Shown: positions 15,578 through 23,730 of the stretch, one piece after another
How positions within the stretch are numbered: the stretch's first letter is position 1
How the letters are laid out: every line of letters starts with the position of its first letter
NCBI RefSeq assembly: GCF_010731735.1
Contig: NZ_AP022588.1
Span: 4,960,001 to 5,024,000 of the forward strand
Direction of reading: 5' to 3'
DNA length: 64,000 bases
From: Mycolicibacterium sediminis
GTDB lineage: Bacteria; Actinomycetota; Actinomycetes; Mycobacteriales; Mycobacteriaceae
Program-made: the position numbers and the translations under genes
Notes under the pieces: model-generated
The model's database searches: none
What the model was told of the DNA's origin: nothing
Seen by the model: only the letters and a program-made list of their open reading frames with translations

Positions 15578-16458
15578 TCGGCTCTGCCGAAGCGCCGGTT
15601 GCGATTCACGTACTCCACGCATGCCTCCCACAGATCACGGCGGTCGTAGTCGGGCCACAGCGTGTCCTGAAAGACGTACTCGGCATAGGCGGCCTGCCAC
15701 AGGAGGAAGTTGCTCGCGCGCTTCTCCCCCGAGGTCCGGATGAACAGGTCGACGTCCGGGATGTCGTCGCGATGGAGGTGCTTGGCGAAGGTGGACTCGC
15801 CGATGCGCGCCGGATTGATCTTGCCGTCCGCCGCTTCCTGGGCGAGTTCCCGTGCCGCCTCGATGATCTCGGTTCGGCCGCCGTAGTTCACGCAGTAGTT
15901 GATGGTGATGACGTCGTTGCCAAGCGTCATCTCCTCGGCGATCTCGAGTTCCTTGATCACGCTGCGCCACAACCGCGGCCTGGAGCCCACCCAGCGCATC
16001 CGCACGCCCATGGCGTCGAGTTCCTCGCGGCGGCGCCGGACGACCTCGCGGTTGAAGCCCATCAGGAAGCGCACCTCCTCGGGACTGCGCTTCCAGTTCT
16101 CGGTCGAGAAGGCGTACACCGTCAGGTGCTTGACGCCGATCTCGATCGCTCCGCAGACGATGTCGATCAGCACCGCCTCGCCCATCTTGTGGCCCTCGGT
16201 GCGGCTGAGGCCGCGCTGCGTCGCCCAGCGACCGTTGCCGTCCATGACGACGGCGACGTGGTGGGGTACCTGGCCGGCGGGGATGCGGGGGGCGGTCGCC
16301 TTGGACGGGTGCTGCGGGGGCCGGGAGAACCGACCGTTGGTGTTCGCGGGAAGGGCGGGGAACACCACGGGCCACGTCGACATGTCCGGGAAGACCGGGT
16401 AGTCGTCAGGCGCTGGAGGCAGCTGGGGGTACGTCTCCCTCGCCCGTGTGGATGCCAT
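15574..16458 (-). CDS. uppS: Z-decaprenyl diphosphate synthase (cis-prenyltransferase)
   Basis: 294 residues from the ATG at 16458; an ATG 9 bp upstream is also in frame. It is very similar to M. tuberculosis Rv2361c, which extends a prenyl diphosphate with isopentenyl units to decaprenyl diphosphate, the lipid carrier for peptidoglycan and arabinogalactan. The catalytic region VVMDGNGRWATQRGLSRTEGH has the family Asp. Also present are YAFSTENWKRSPEEV and the Mg-binding C-terminal motif DVDLFIRTSGEKRASNFLLW. The long Pro-rich N-terminus is as in mycobacteria. It overlaps recO by about 50 bp. Confidence 0.95.
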   Translation of the reverse strand: MASTRARETYPQLPPAPDDYPVFPDMSTWPVVFPALPANTNGRFSRPPQHPSKATAPRIPAGQVPHHVAVVMDGNGRWATQRGLSRTEGHKMGEAVLIDIVCGAIEIGVKHLTVYAFSTENWKRSPEEVRFLMGFNREVVRRRREELDAMGVRMRWVGSRPRLWRSVIKELEIAEEMTLGNDVITINYCVNYGGRTEIIEAARELAQEAADGKINPARIGESTFAKHLHRDDIPDVDLFIRTSGEKRASNFLLWQAAYAEYVFQDTLWPDYDRRDLWEACVEYVNRNRRFGRAE

Positions 16459-17248
16459 GTGCCACATCCTGCCCGACCAGGGCGGCCCTCTTCTCGGCGA
16501 CCGTGAGATCGGCGCGGTAGACCCGTTCCACCAGTGGCAACGTCCGCATCTGGCGTTCCAGGTGCCACTGCAGGTGCGCGGCGACCAGCCCGCTGGCCTG
16601 GCTGCGGTGCGCCGACGTCGACGCCTCGGCCGTCTCCCAGTCCCCGTCGTTCAACGCGGCCATCAGGTCGATGACGCCCTGGGGCGGGGTCACCGACCCC
16701 GACGGCCGGCAGTGCACGCAGACGCTGCCGCCCGCGGCGACGTGAAACGCGCGGTGCGGACCGGGGGTGGCGCACCGGGCGCACTCGACGAGCGCGGGCG
16801 CCCAGCCCGCGATGGCCATCGCGCGCAGCAGATAGGCGTCCAGGACGAGTTCCCGGGCCCGGGCGCCGTCGGCGACCGCACGCAGAGCCCCCACGGTGAG
16901 CCGGTGCAGCGCGGGCGCCGGGGCACGCTCCTCGCCCGCGAGGCGCTCGGCGGTCTCCAGCACCGCGCATCCCAGGGTGTACCGGCCGTAGTCGCTGACG
17001 ATGTCGGTGGCGAAGGCGTCGATGGCCTGCACCTGGGTGACGATGTCGAGGTTGCGCCCCGGGTGCAGTTGAACGTCGATGTGCGCAAAGGGTTCCAGGC
17101 GGGCACCGAACTTGCTGCGGGTACGGCGCACACCCTTGGCGACCGCACGGACCAGGCCGTGTTCGCGGGTGAGCAGCGTGACGATCCGGTCGGCCTCGCC
17201 GAGCTTGTGCTGGCGCAGCACGACCGCTCGATCCCGGTACAACCGCAT
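16406..17248 (-). CDS. recO: DNA repair protein RecO
   Basis: 280 residues. An N-terminal OB-fold begins MRLYRDRAVVLRQHKLGEADRIV. A helical part follows, with a zinc-type motif (VECARCATPG with SVCVHC, about residues 153-180). RecO works with RecR to load RecA on SSB-coated DNA in gap repair. The C-terminal tail, HTGEGDVPPAASSA, is encoded in the region overlapping uppS. The recO-uppS order matches M. tuberculosis. It diverges from amiA2. Confidence 0.93.
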   Translation of the reverse strand: MRLYRDRAVVLRQHKLGEADRIVTLLTREHGLVRAVAKGVRRTRSKFGARLEPFAHIDVQLHPGRNLDIVTQVQAIDAFATDIVSDYGRYTLGCAVLETAERLAGEERAPAPALHRLTVGALRAVADGARARELVLDAYLLRAMAIAGWAPALVECARCATPGPHRAFHVAAGGSVCVHCRPSGSVTPPQGVIDLMAALNDGDWETAEASTSAHRSQASGLVAAHLQWHLERQMRTLPLVERVYRADLTVAEKRAALVGQDVAHGIHTGEGDVPPAASSA

Positions 17249-17326
17249 CGCACCAGTGTCCCATCCGCCGGCGACAACCGCGGCGAGGCCCGCCCGTCGT
17301 CGACGACCGATATTCTCGGGACCGTC

Positions 17327-18772
17327 ATGGTTCAGACTTCATCTCGCACGCATCGCCCCTCCGCCTCCCGGTTTCCCACGCTCACGCAGGAGCTGTACCA
17401 GCTGGCCAGCGGTCAGACCACCTCCGAGGAGCTGGTCCGGCGGTCGTTGGATGCGATCGACGCGAGCCAACCGACGCTCAACGCGTTCCGCGTCGTCCTC
17501 ACCGAGCGGGCCATCGCCGACGCACGGGACGCCGACCGGGCCAGGGCGGAGGGTCGCTACCGTCCGCTGCTGGGCATCCCGATCGCGGTCAAGGACGACG
17601 TCGACGTCGAGGGCGTGCCGACGCGCTTCGGGACCGTCGCCGAGCCGCCGCTCGCGACGGCCGACAGCGAGGTCGTACGTCGCCTCCGCGCGGCGGGGGC
17701 GGTCATCGTCGGCAAGACGAACACGTGCGAGTTCGGGCAGTGGCCCTTCACCAGCGGACCGGGGTTCGGCCACACCCGCAACCCCTGGTCGGCCGACCAC
17801 TCCCCCGGCGGCTCGTCGGGCGGCAGCGCGGCAGCGGTGGCCGCAGGCCTCGTGCCGGCCGCGATCGGCTCCGACGGCGCGGGCAGCGTCCGCATCCCCG
17901 CGGCCTGGACGCACCTCGTCGGCATCAAACCGCAGCGCGGCCGGATCTCCACGTCGCCGCTGCCGGAGGCCTTCAACGGGATCACCGTCAACGGGGTGTT
18001 GGCCCGCACGGTCACCGACGCGGCACTCGTCCTCGACGCGGCGTCGGGCAACGTCGACGGCGATCTGCATCAGCCGCCACCGATCCGCGCGTCCGAGCAC
18101 GTCGCGCGGGCACCCGGGCCCCTCACCGTCGCGATGTCGACGAAGTTCCCCTACACCTTCTTCTCCGCGCGACTGCATCCCGAGATCCGTGCGGCGATGG
18201 AGGCGGTCGCCGGGCAGCTCGACGAACTCGGGCACACCGTCCGACGCGCCGACCCCGACTACGGCGTCGGGATGTCGTGGAACTTCCTGGCCCGGTCCAC
18301 GTCGGGGCTGCTGGACTGGGCGGACCGGTACGGACCGGCCGTCGACCTCGACAAGCGCACCCGGGGCAACCTGGTCACCGGTCGGCTGCTGTCGGAGCGG
18401 GCGCTGAGCAAGGCCCGGGCCCGCGAGGCCGACAGCCGACGTCGCATCGGGTTCATCTTCAACCTCGCCGACGTGGTCCTGGCACCCACCACCGCGCAGC
18501 CACCGGCGGGCCTGCACGACTACGACGGTCGCAGCAGCCTCGCCACCGACCGCGCGATGATCCGCGACTGCCCGGTGACCTGGCCGTGGAACCTGCTGGG
18601 TTGGCCGTCGATCAGCATTCCCGCCGGGTTCACCTCCGACGGGCTCCCGATCGGGGTGCAGCTGATGGGACCGGCCAACAGCGAGCCGCTGCTGATCTCG
18701 CTCGCCGGACAGCTCGAGGTCATCGGCAACTGGGCGGGCACTCAACCCGACCCGTGGTGGTCCGCCGCGTAG
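17327..18772 (+). CDS. amiA2: Amidase signature family amidase
   Basis: 481 residues from the ATG at 17327. The Ser-cisSer-Lys triad of the family is visible: Lys in GIPIAVKDDVDVEG, the middle Ser in SPGGSSGGSAAAVAAG and the nucleophile Ser in DGAGSVRIPAAW. It hydrolyses an amide to acid and ammonia; the substrate is not known. It corresponds to M. tuberculosis AmiA2 (Rv2363) by position between recO and era. It stands alone on this strand and ends tail to tail with era. Confidence 0.9.
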   Translation: MVQTSSRTHRPSASRFPTLTQELYQLASGQTTSEELVRRSLDAIDASQPTLNAFRVVLTERAIADARDADRARAEGRYRPLLGIPIAVKDDVDVEGVPTRFGTVAEPPLATADSEVVRRLRAAGAVIVGKTNTCEFGQWPFTSGPGFGHTRNPWSADHSPGGSSGGSAAAVAAGLVPAAIGSDGAGSVRIPAAWTHLVGIKPQRGRISTSPLPEAFNGITVNGVLARTVTDAALVLDAASGNVDGDLHQPPPIRASEHVARAPGPLTVAMSTKFPYTFFSARLHPEIRAAMEAVAGQLDELGHTVRRADPDYGVGMSWNFLARSTSGLLDWADRYGPAVDLDKRTRGNLVTGRLLSERALSKARAREADSRRRIGFIFNLADVVLAPTTAQPPAGLHDYDGRSSLATDRAMIRDCPVTWPWNLLGWPSISIPAGFTSDGLPIGVQLMGPANSEPLLISLAGQLEVIGNWAGTQPDPWWSAA

Positions 18773-18787
18773 GACCTGCGGTGACGT

Positions 18788-19687
18788 CTAGAACCCGAGC
18801 TTGCCGAGTTGCTTGGGATCGCGCTGCCAGTTCTTGGCGATCTTGACCCGCAGGTCCAGGTACACCTTGGTGCCGAGCAGCTTCTCGATCTGGATGCGCG
18901 CCGCGGTCCCGACCTCGCGCAACCGCGCACCGCCCTTCCCGATGACGATGCCCTTCTGGCTGTCGCGTTCCACGTACAGGATCGCGTGGACGTCGATGAG
19001 GTCGTCGCGGTCCTCGCGCGGGATGATCTCGTCGATCACGACGGCCAGCGAGTGCGGCAGCTCGTCACGCACGCCCTCGAGCGCCGCTTCCCGGATCAGT
19101 TCGGCCATGAGGACTTCCTCCGGCTCGTCGGTGAGTTCGCCGTCGGGGTAGAACGCCGGGCCGGGCGGCAGCTGGGCCACGAGGACGTCGATGAGAACGT
19201 CGAGCTGCTCGCCCACGGTGGCCGACACGGGAACGATCTCGGCCTGCCCGCCGGTCAGCTCACTGACCGCGAGCAGCTGCTGGCCGACCCTGTCCTTGGA
19301 CACCTTGTCGATCTTGGTGACGACGACGACGAGGGTCGTCCGGGGCGCGATGGTCCGGATCTGCTGGTAGATCCAGCGGTCGCCCGGCCCGATGGTCTCG
19401 TCGGCAGGGATGCAGAGCCCGATCACGTCGACCTCGGAGTACGTGCCCTTGACCAATTCGTTGAGCCGCTCCCCGAGAAGCGTGCGCGGCCGGTGCAGAC
19501 CGGGGGTGTCGACGAGCACGATCTGGAAGTCCTCGCGGTGCACGATGCCGCGGATGGTGTGACGCGTCGTCTGCGGCCGGTTCGAGGTGATCGCGACCTT
19601 CTCGCCGACGAGCGCGTTGGTCAGCGTCGACTTGCCGGTGTTGGGCCGGCCGACGAAACACACGAAGCCCGAACGGAACTCGGTCAC
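18788..19687 (-). CDS. era: GTPase Era
   Basis: 299 residues from the GTG at 19687, which overlaps the previous stop (GTGA). The G1 loop is GRPNTGKSTL, G3 is DTPGLHRPR and G4 is TKID. The C-terminal KH domain has GIVIGKGGARLREVGTAARIQIEKLLG, which binds the 3' end of 16S rRNA. It acts in small-subunit assembly. It is the last gene of a run, phoH-ybeY-CNNM-Rv2365c-era, with consecutive 4-bp overlaps, so it is probably translated in a coupled way with them. Confidence 0.97.
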   Translation of the reverse strand: MTEFRSGFVCFVGRPNTGKSTLTNALVGEKVAITSNRPQTTRHTIRGIVHREDFQIVLVDTPGLHRPRTLLGERLNELVKGTYSEVDVIGLCIPADETIGPGDRWIYQQIRTIAPRTTLVVVVTKIDKVSKDRVGQQLLAVSELTGGQAEIVPVSATVGEQLDVLIDVLVAQLPPGPAFYPDGELTDEPEEVLMAELIREAALEGVRDELPHSLAVVIDEIIPREDRDDLIDVHAILYVERDSQKGIVIGKGGARLREVGTAARIQIEKLLGTKVYLDLRVKIAKNWQRDPKQLGKLGF

Positions 19688-20007
19688 AGCGGGGTGCCCG
19701 ACCGATCGGTGACGGTCACGGCGGCGTCGGCCGACATCTCGCGCACCGCCGCGATCCCGGGGTCGTCGGCGCTGCCCCCGACCAGCACGGCGGCCTCGAT
19801 TCCCGCCGCTCCGCTGGACACCGCAGCCGCGACGGCGGCCTGCAGCGCGCTCAGTTCGAGGGCCGCGAGCGTCACGGGCGCGCCCGCGTAGGTGCGGCCG
19901 TCGAGGTCGCGCACGGCGGCACCGTTGCCTGCCTCCGCCCTGCCCATCGCACCCCGGGCGAGCACCACCAGCTTGGCGTCCTCGGCGTCGAGTCCTGCTG
20001 CACTCAC
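19684..20007 (-). CDS. Degenerate cytidine-deaminase-like protein (Rv2365c-like)
   Basis: 107 residues from the GTG at 20007 (overlapping the previous stop). The fold looks like cytidine deaminase: a VRDLDGRTYAGAPVTLAALELSALQAAV segment sits where real enzymes have the NxEN and C/H-A-E active site. The catalytic Glu context and zinc ligands are missing, so deamination is unlikely. M. tuberculosis has the same kind of protein (Rv2365c) in the same place. In many bacteria a true cdd gene sits near era, so this may be a decayed version kept for another role. Confidence 0.7.
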   Translation of the reverse strand: MSAAGLDAEDAKLVVLARGAMGRAEAGNGAAVRDLDGRTYAGAPVTLAALELSALQAAVAAAVSSGAAGIEAAVLVGGSADDPGIAAVREMSADAAVTVTDRSGTPL

Positions 20008-21293
20008 TGGTCGTCCTCCTGTGTTTCGGTGCGGGAGACCAGCACGGTGCCGACGCGCACACGGCCGCGGTGGTCGCGGCCGCCCTCCGCGCGCAGCCGC
20101 AACGGACCCCATGCCACCTCGGCGCCGGGCAGCGGAACCCTGCCGAGTTCGTGCGCGAGCAGCCCGCCGACGGTGTCGACGTCGAGGTCGTCGTCGATCT
20201 CGAGGCCCTCGAACAGGTCGCTCAGGTCCTCGAGCGGCACACGCGCGGACACCCGGAACTCGTCGTCGCCCACTTCCTCCCAGGGCTGCACCTCGTCGGT
20301 GTCGTACTCATCGGCGATCTCGCCGACGATCTCCTCGAGCACGTCCTCGATGGTGGCGAGACCGGCGATCGCGCCGTATTCGTCGACGAGGAGGGCCATG
20401 TGGTTGCGGTCGCGCTGCATCTCGCGCAGCAGTTCGTCGAGTGGCTTGGAGTCCGGCACGAACACCGCGGGCCGCATGACCTGCTCGACCTTGGTGTCCC
20501 GGCCGCCGTTGGTGGAGTTGTAGGTCTGCTCGACGAGGTCCTTGAGGTAGACGACGCCGATGACGTCGTCGACGTTCTCGCCGATCACCGGTATTCGCGA
20601 GTGCCCGCTGCGCACGGCGAGAGAGGTGGCCTGCCCGGCGGTCTTGTCGGCCTCGATCCACACCATCTCGGTTCGCGGCACCATGATCTCGCGCACCGCG
20701 GTGTCGCCGAGTTCGAAGACCGACTGGATCATCCGCCGCTCGTCGTCGGCCACCACGCCGCTCTGCTGGGCGAGGTCGACGACCTCGCGGAGTTCGATCT
20801 CCGAGGCGAAGGGCCCGTTGCGGAAGCCGCGACCCGGCGTCAGCGCATTGCCGATGAGCACCAGCAGTCGGCTGATGGGGGCCAGCAGAACCGAGATCGC
20901 CTGCAGCGGAAGGGCCGAGATCAACGCGATCGTGTAGGCGTTCTGCCTGCCGAGGGTTCGCGGGCCCACGCCGATCGCGACGAAGCTGACCACCACCATG
21001 ATCGCGGCGGCCGCGACTAGACCCCACTCGAGGCCGAGGTCCTCGACGAGGTAGGCGACGAGCAGGACGGTCGCGATGGTCTCGCACGTGATGCGGAGCA
21101 GGACCACGAGATTGATGACGCGGGGCCGGTCGCCCATCAGGCGCGCCAGACGTGCCGCGCCGGGGCGCTCGTCGCGGACGAGTTCCTCGACCCGGGCCAT
21201 CGAGACCGTGCTGATCGACGCGTCGATCGCCGCGAACAACCCGCCCAGGAGGATCAGCGCCACAGCCCCGAACAGGGGCGCGAGTCCGGTCAC
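20004..21293 (-). CDS. CNNM/CorC-type membrane protein with CBS domains (Rv2366c-like)
   Basis: 429 residues from a GTG. An N-terminal DUF21/CNNM membrane domain (about residues 1-160; four hydrophobic stretches) is followed by a CBS pair (about 195-320, with IMVPRTEMVWIE and ALLVDEYGAIAGLATIEDVLEEIVGEI). A CorC/HlyC transporter-associated domain is at about 340-425. Such proteins take part in magnesium export or homeostasis; the exact role here is inferred. It is embedded in the phoH-ybeY-era operon with 4-bp overlaps on both sides. Confidence 0.88.
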   Translation of the reverse strand: MTGLAPLFGAVALILLGGLFAAIDASISTVSMARVEELVRDERPGAARLARLMGDRPRVINLVVLLRITCETIATVLLVAYLVEDLGLEWGLVAAAAIMVVVSFVAIGVGPRTLGRQNAYTIALISALPLQAISVLLAPISRLLVLIGNALTPGRGFRNGPFASEIELREVVDLAQQSGVVADDERRMIQSVFELGDTAVREIMVPRTEMVWIEADKTAGQATSLAVRSGHSRIPVIGENVDDVIGVVYLKDLVEQTYNSTNGGRDTKVEQVMRPAVFVPDSKPLDELLREMQRDRNHMALLVDEYGAIAGLATIEDVLEEIVGEIADEYDTDEVQPWEEVGDDEFRVSARVPLEDLSDLFEGLEIDDDLDVDTVGGLLAHELGRVPLPGAEVAWGPLRLRAEGGRDHRGRVRVGTVLVSRTETQEDDQ

Positions 21294-21826
21294 GACAGGT
21301 CGTAGAACTGCGACTTGTCGAGCAGCGTCCGATCGCGCTCGATCTGCCGGTCCCGGTGGTACCCGTCGACCTGGTCGGCCACCCAGCCCTCGAGGAGTTC
21401 ACGCTGCAGCGCGAACATCTCCTTCTCCTCGTCCGGTTCGGCGTGGTCGTACCCGAGCAGGTGCAGAACGCCGTGCACGGTGAGCAGCGCCAGTTCCTGG
21501 CCGAGCGAATGTCCCGCCGTCTCGGCCTGTTTGCCTGCGAACTCGGGACACAGCACGATGTCGCCGAGCATCGACGGCCCGGGCTCCGGGGCGTCCGGCC
21601 GGCCACCGGGCTCCAACTCGTCCATCGGGAAGCTCATCACGTCGGTGGGACCGGGCAGGTCCATCCACCGCATGTGCAGGTCGGCCATCGCGGCCGAGTC
21701 GAGCAGCACCATCGACAGCTCGGCGGCGGGGTTGACGTCCATCCGCTCGATGACGAACCTGGCGACGCTGATCAACTCGGTCTCGGACACGTCGATGCCG
21801 GACTCGTTGGAGACCTCGATGCTCAC
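21290..21826 (-). CDS. ybeY: Endoribonuclease YbeY
   Basis: 178 residues. The zinc site HGVLHLLGYDH is complete (HGxLHLxGYDH). TDVMSFPMDE is the conserved substrate region. YbeY acts in maturation of the 16S rRNA 3' end and in ribosome quality control, and it commonly neighbours phoH and era, as here. The start overlaps the phoH stop by 4 bp. The C-terminus extends about 30 residues beyond the metal site, as in other mycobacterial copies. Confidence 0.95.
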   Translation of the reverse strand: MSIEVSNESGIDVSETELISVARFVIERMDVNPAAELSMVLLDSAAMADLHMRWMDLPGPTDVMSFPMDELEPGGRPDAPEPGPSMLGDIVLCPEFAGKQAETAGHSLGQELALLTVHGVLHLLGYDHAEPDEEKEMFALQRELLEGWVADQVDGYHRDRQIERDRTLLDKSQFYDLS

Positions 21827-22875
21827 CGGCGGGACCTACCGGTGTCCGCGCGCCGCTGCGCCCTGTTGAGGGTCGAGGCAGCGCCCTCCGACTTCGCGTA
21901 GGCGTCCACGATTTCGGCCACCAGGCGGTGTCGCACCACGTCGGCGCTGGTGAGTTCGGAGACGTGGATGTCGTCGATGCCGTCGAGGATGTCGACCGCC
22001 GACCGCAGCCCCGACCGTGCACCACCGGGCAGGTCGATCTGGGTGGTGTCGCCGGTGACGACGATCTTGGAGCCGAATCCCAGGCGGGTCAGGAACATCT
22101 TCATCTGCTCGGCGGTGGTGTTCTGCGCCTCGTCGAGGATGATGAACGCCGAATTCAGCGAGCGCCCGCGCATGTACGCGAGCGGCGCGACCTCGATGAC
22201 GCCCGTGCTCATGAGCTTCGGGATGAGTTCGGAGTCCATCATGTCGTGCAGCGCGTCGTACAGCGGGCGCAGGTACGGATCGATCTTCTCGCTCAGCGTT
22301 CCGGGCAGGAAGCCAAGGCTCTCACCGGCTTCCACGGCGGGCCGGGTCAGGATGATGCGCGAGACCTGCTTGGTCTGCAGCGCGCTGACGGCCTTCGCCA
22401 TCGCCAGATAGGTCTTGCCCGTACCGGCGGGGCCGATGCCGAACACGATGGTGTGGTTGTCGATCGCATCGACGTAGCGCTTCTGGTTCAGCGTCTTTGG
22501 GCGGATCGTCTTGCCCCGGCGCGACAGGATGTCGAGCGTCAGCACGTCGGCGGGCGACTCACCGCCGCTGCCCGTCAGCATCGACACCGTGTGGCGGACC
22601 GTCTCGGGGGTGAGCGCCTGCCCGCTGGACACCACGGCCAGCAACTCGGTGATGGCGCGCTCGGCGATCGCGACGTCGGCGGGCTCGCCGGACAGCGTGA
22701 GCGCGTTGCCACGCGCATGCACGTCTGCGGTGAGCAGATTCTCCAGGGCCCGCAGGTTCTCGTCGGCGGAGCCGAGAAGGCCCATGACCAGATCGGGCGG
22801 CACGTTGATGTTGCTGCGTACGGGGCTGTCGCTTCGTCCGGAGGACGAGGCCGCGTTCGTCTCGCGGGGGGTCAC
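21823..22875 (-). CDS. phoH: PhoH-like ATPase
   Basis: 350 residues. The Walker A motif is GIGPAGTGKTYLAM (about residue 150), Walker B is FIILDEAQNTT, and VVTGDTTQIDLPGG is a sensor-type motif. The N-terminal part (about 25-110) is KH-like. PhoH ATPases are RNA-associated and often operon partners of ybeY. It heads the overlapping gene run to era. It is 83 bp from rsmE. M. tuberculosis has several genes between these two that are missing here. Confidence 0.94.
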   Translation of the reverse strand: MTPRETNAASSSGRSDSPVRSNINVPPDLVMGLLGSADENLRALENLLTADVHARGNALTLSGEPADVAIAERAITELLAVVSSGQALTPETVRHTVSMLTGSGGESPADVLTLDILSRRGKTIRPKTLNQKRYVDAIDNHTIVFGIGPAGTGKTYLAMAKAVSALQTKQVSRIILTRPAVEAGESLGFLPGTLSEKIDPYLRPLYDALHDMMDSELIPKLMSTGVIEVAPLAYMRGRSLNSAFIILDEAQNTTAEQMKMFLTRLGFGSKIVVTGDTTQIDLPGGARSGLRSAVDILDGIDDIHVSELTSADVVRHRLVAEIVDAYAKSEGAASTLNRAQRRADTGRSRR

Positions 22876-22958
22876 GTGGGGTTCAGTGCCTACTTCCTGG
22901 GTTGGGCGACGGTGCTGGGTCCGAGTTTACCGCCGGTCACCGCCACGTCCCAAAGCGA

Positions 22959-23723
22959 TTACCACCGCCACCTGGGTGTGAGCACGCCGAGGGCGCCGAG
23001 GGCGACCGCCGCCGCGGTCGAGGTGCGCAGGACCGACGGCCCGAGGCGCACCGCGACGGCACCTGCCTCGATGAGCGCGGCGACCTCCGCATCGCTGATC
23101 CCACCCTCCGGCCCCACCAGGAGGAACACCGATCGGGCGTCGCCGAGTCGGGCGGTCAGCGTCGGCCCGGTCAGCGGTTCGGTCGCCGATTCGTGCAGCG
23201 CCAGCACCACGGCGCCGTCGTCGACCGCAGTGGCGACGGTGGCCACCAGTTGCGACGTCGACACGACGGCGTCGACGGTCGGTACCCGTGGGCGCCGCGA
23301 CTGGCGCGCGGCCGCACGCGCGACGGCCTGCCACCGCCGCAGCCCCTTGTCGCGCTTGGCCTCGCCGTCCCAGCGGGCCACGCACCGCTCGGACTGCCAA
23401 GCCAGGAACCGGTCGGCGCCGGCCTCCGTGGCCAGTTCGACGGCGAGTTCCGCACGATCCGACTTGGGCAGCGCCTGCACGACGGTGACGGCGGGTACGG
23501 GTTCGTCGACGGTCCCGATGCGCTCGACGCGCGCGACGAGCCGGCCCTTCGTGACCTCGTCGACCACGCACTGCGCGACCACTCCGGCGCCGTCACCCAC
23601 GTCGATGCGCTCGCCGACGCGGATCCGACGGACGTTGGCCGCGTGGAATCCCTCGTCACCGTCGACGACCACGGTCGCCGCGTCGTCGGGCAGCGAGTCG
23701 ACGTAGAACAGCGCGCTACTCAC
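22959..23723 (-). CDS. rsmE: 16S rRNA (uracil-1498-N3)-methyltransferase
   Basis: 254 residues from a GTG. The SPOUT-fold knot is visible in VFLLVGPEGGISDAEVAAL and LGPSVLRTSTAAAVALGAL, which bind S-adenosylmethionine. The N-terminal PUA-like part is at about residues 1-75. It methylates U1498 of 16S rRNA in the decoding centre. It lies 7 bp after dnaJ2, in the hrcA-dnaJ2-rsmE order usual in actinobacteria, so it is probably in one transcript with them. Confidence 0.94.
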   Translation of the reverse strand: MSSALFYVDSLPDDAATVVVDGDEGFHAANVRRIRVGERIDVGDGAGVVAQCVVDEVTKGRLVARVERIGTVDEPVPAVTVVQALPKSDRAELAVELATEAGADRFLAWQSERCVARWDGEAKRDKGLRRWQAVARAAARQSRRPRVPTVDAVVSTSQLVATVATAVDDGAVVLALHESATEPLTGPTLTARLGDARSVFLLVGPEGGISDAEVAALIEAGAVAVRLGPSVLRTSTAAAVALGALGVLTPRWRW

Positions 23724-23730
23724 GCCGGGA

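Larger units (their letters stand above)
15515..15590 (-). repeat. 26-bp tandem repeat (about 2.9 copies) at the uppS stop/start junction
   Basis: Units at 15515-15540 and 15541-15566 are identical, and a third (15567-15590) differs at one position and is cut short. On the minus strand each unit contains GGCAGAGCCGAATGACCG, that is, the last codons of uppS with its stop overlapping an ATG. The repeat copies this stop/start overlap. It overlaps the first codons of the Rv2360c-like gene and the last of uppS. Confidence 0.9.

Noticed and set aside
15515..15590. Tandem repeat as a possible CRISPR array
   Set aside because: Units are directly joined without spacers and are made of the uppS stop/start junction. 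No cas gene is near.
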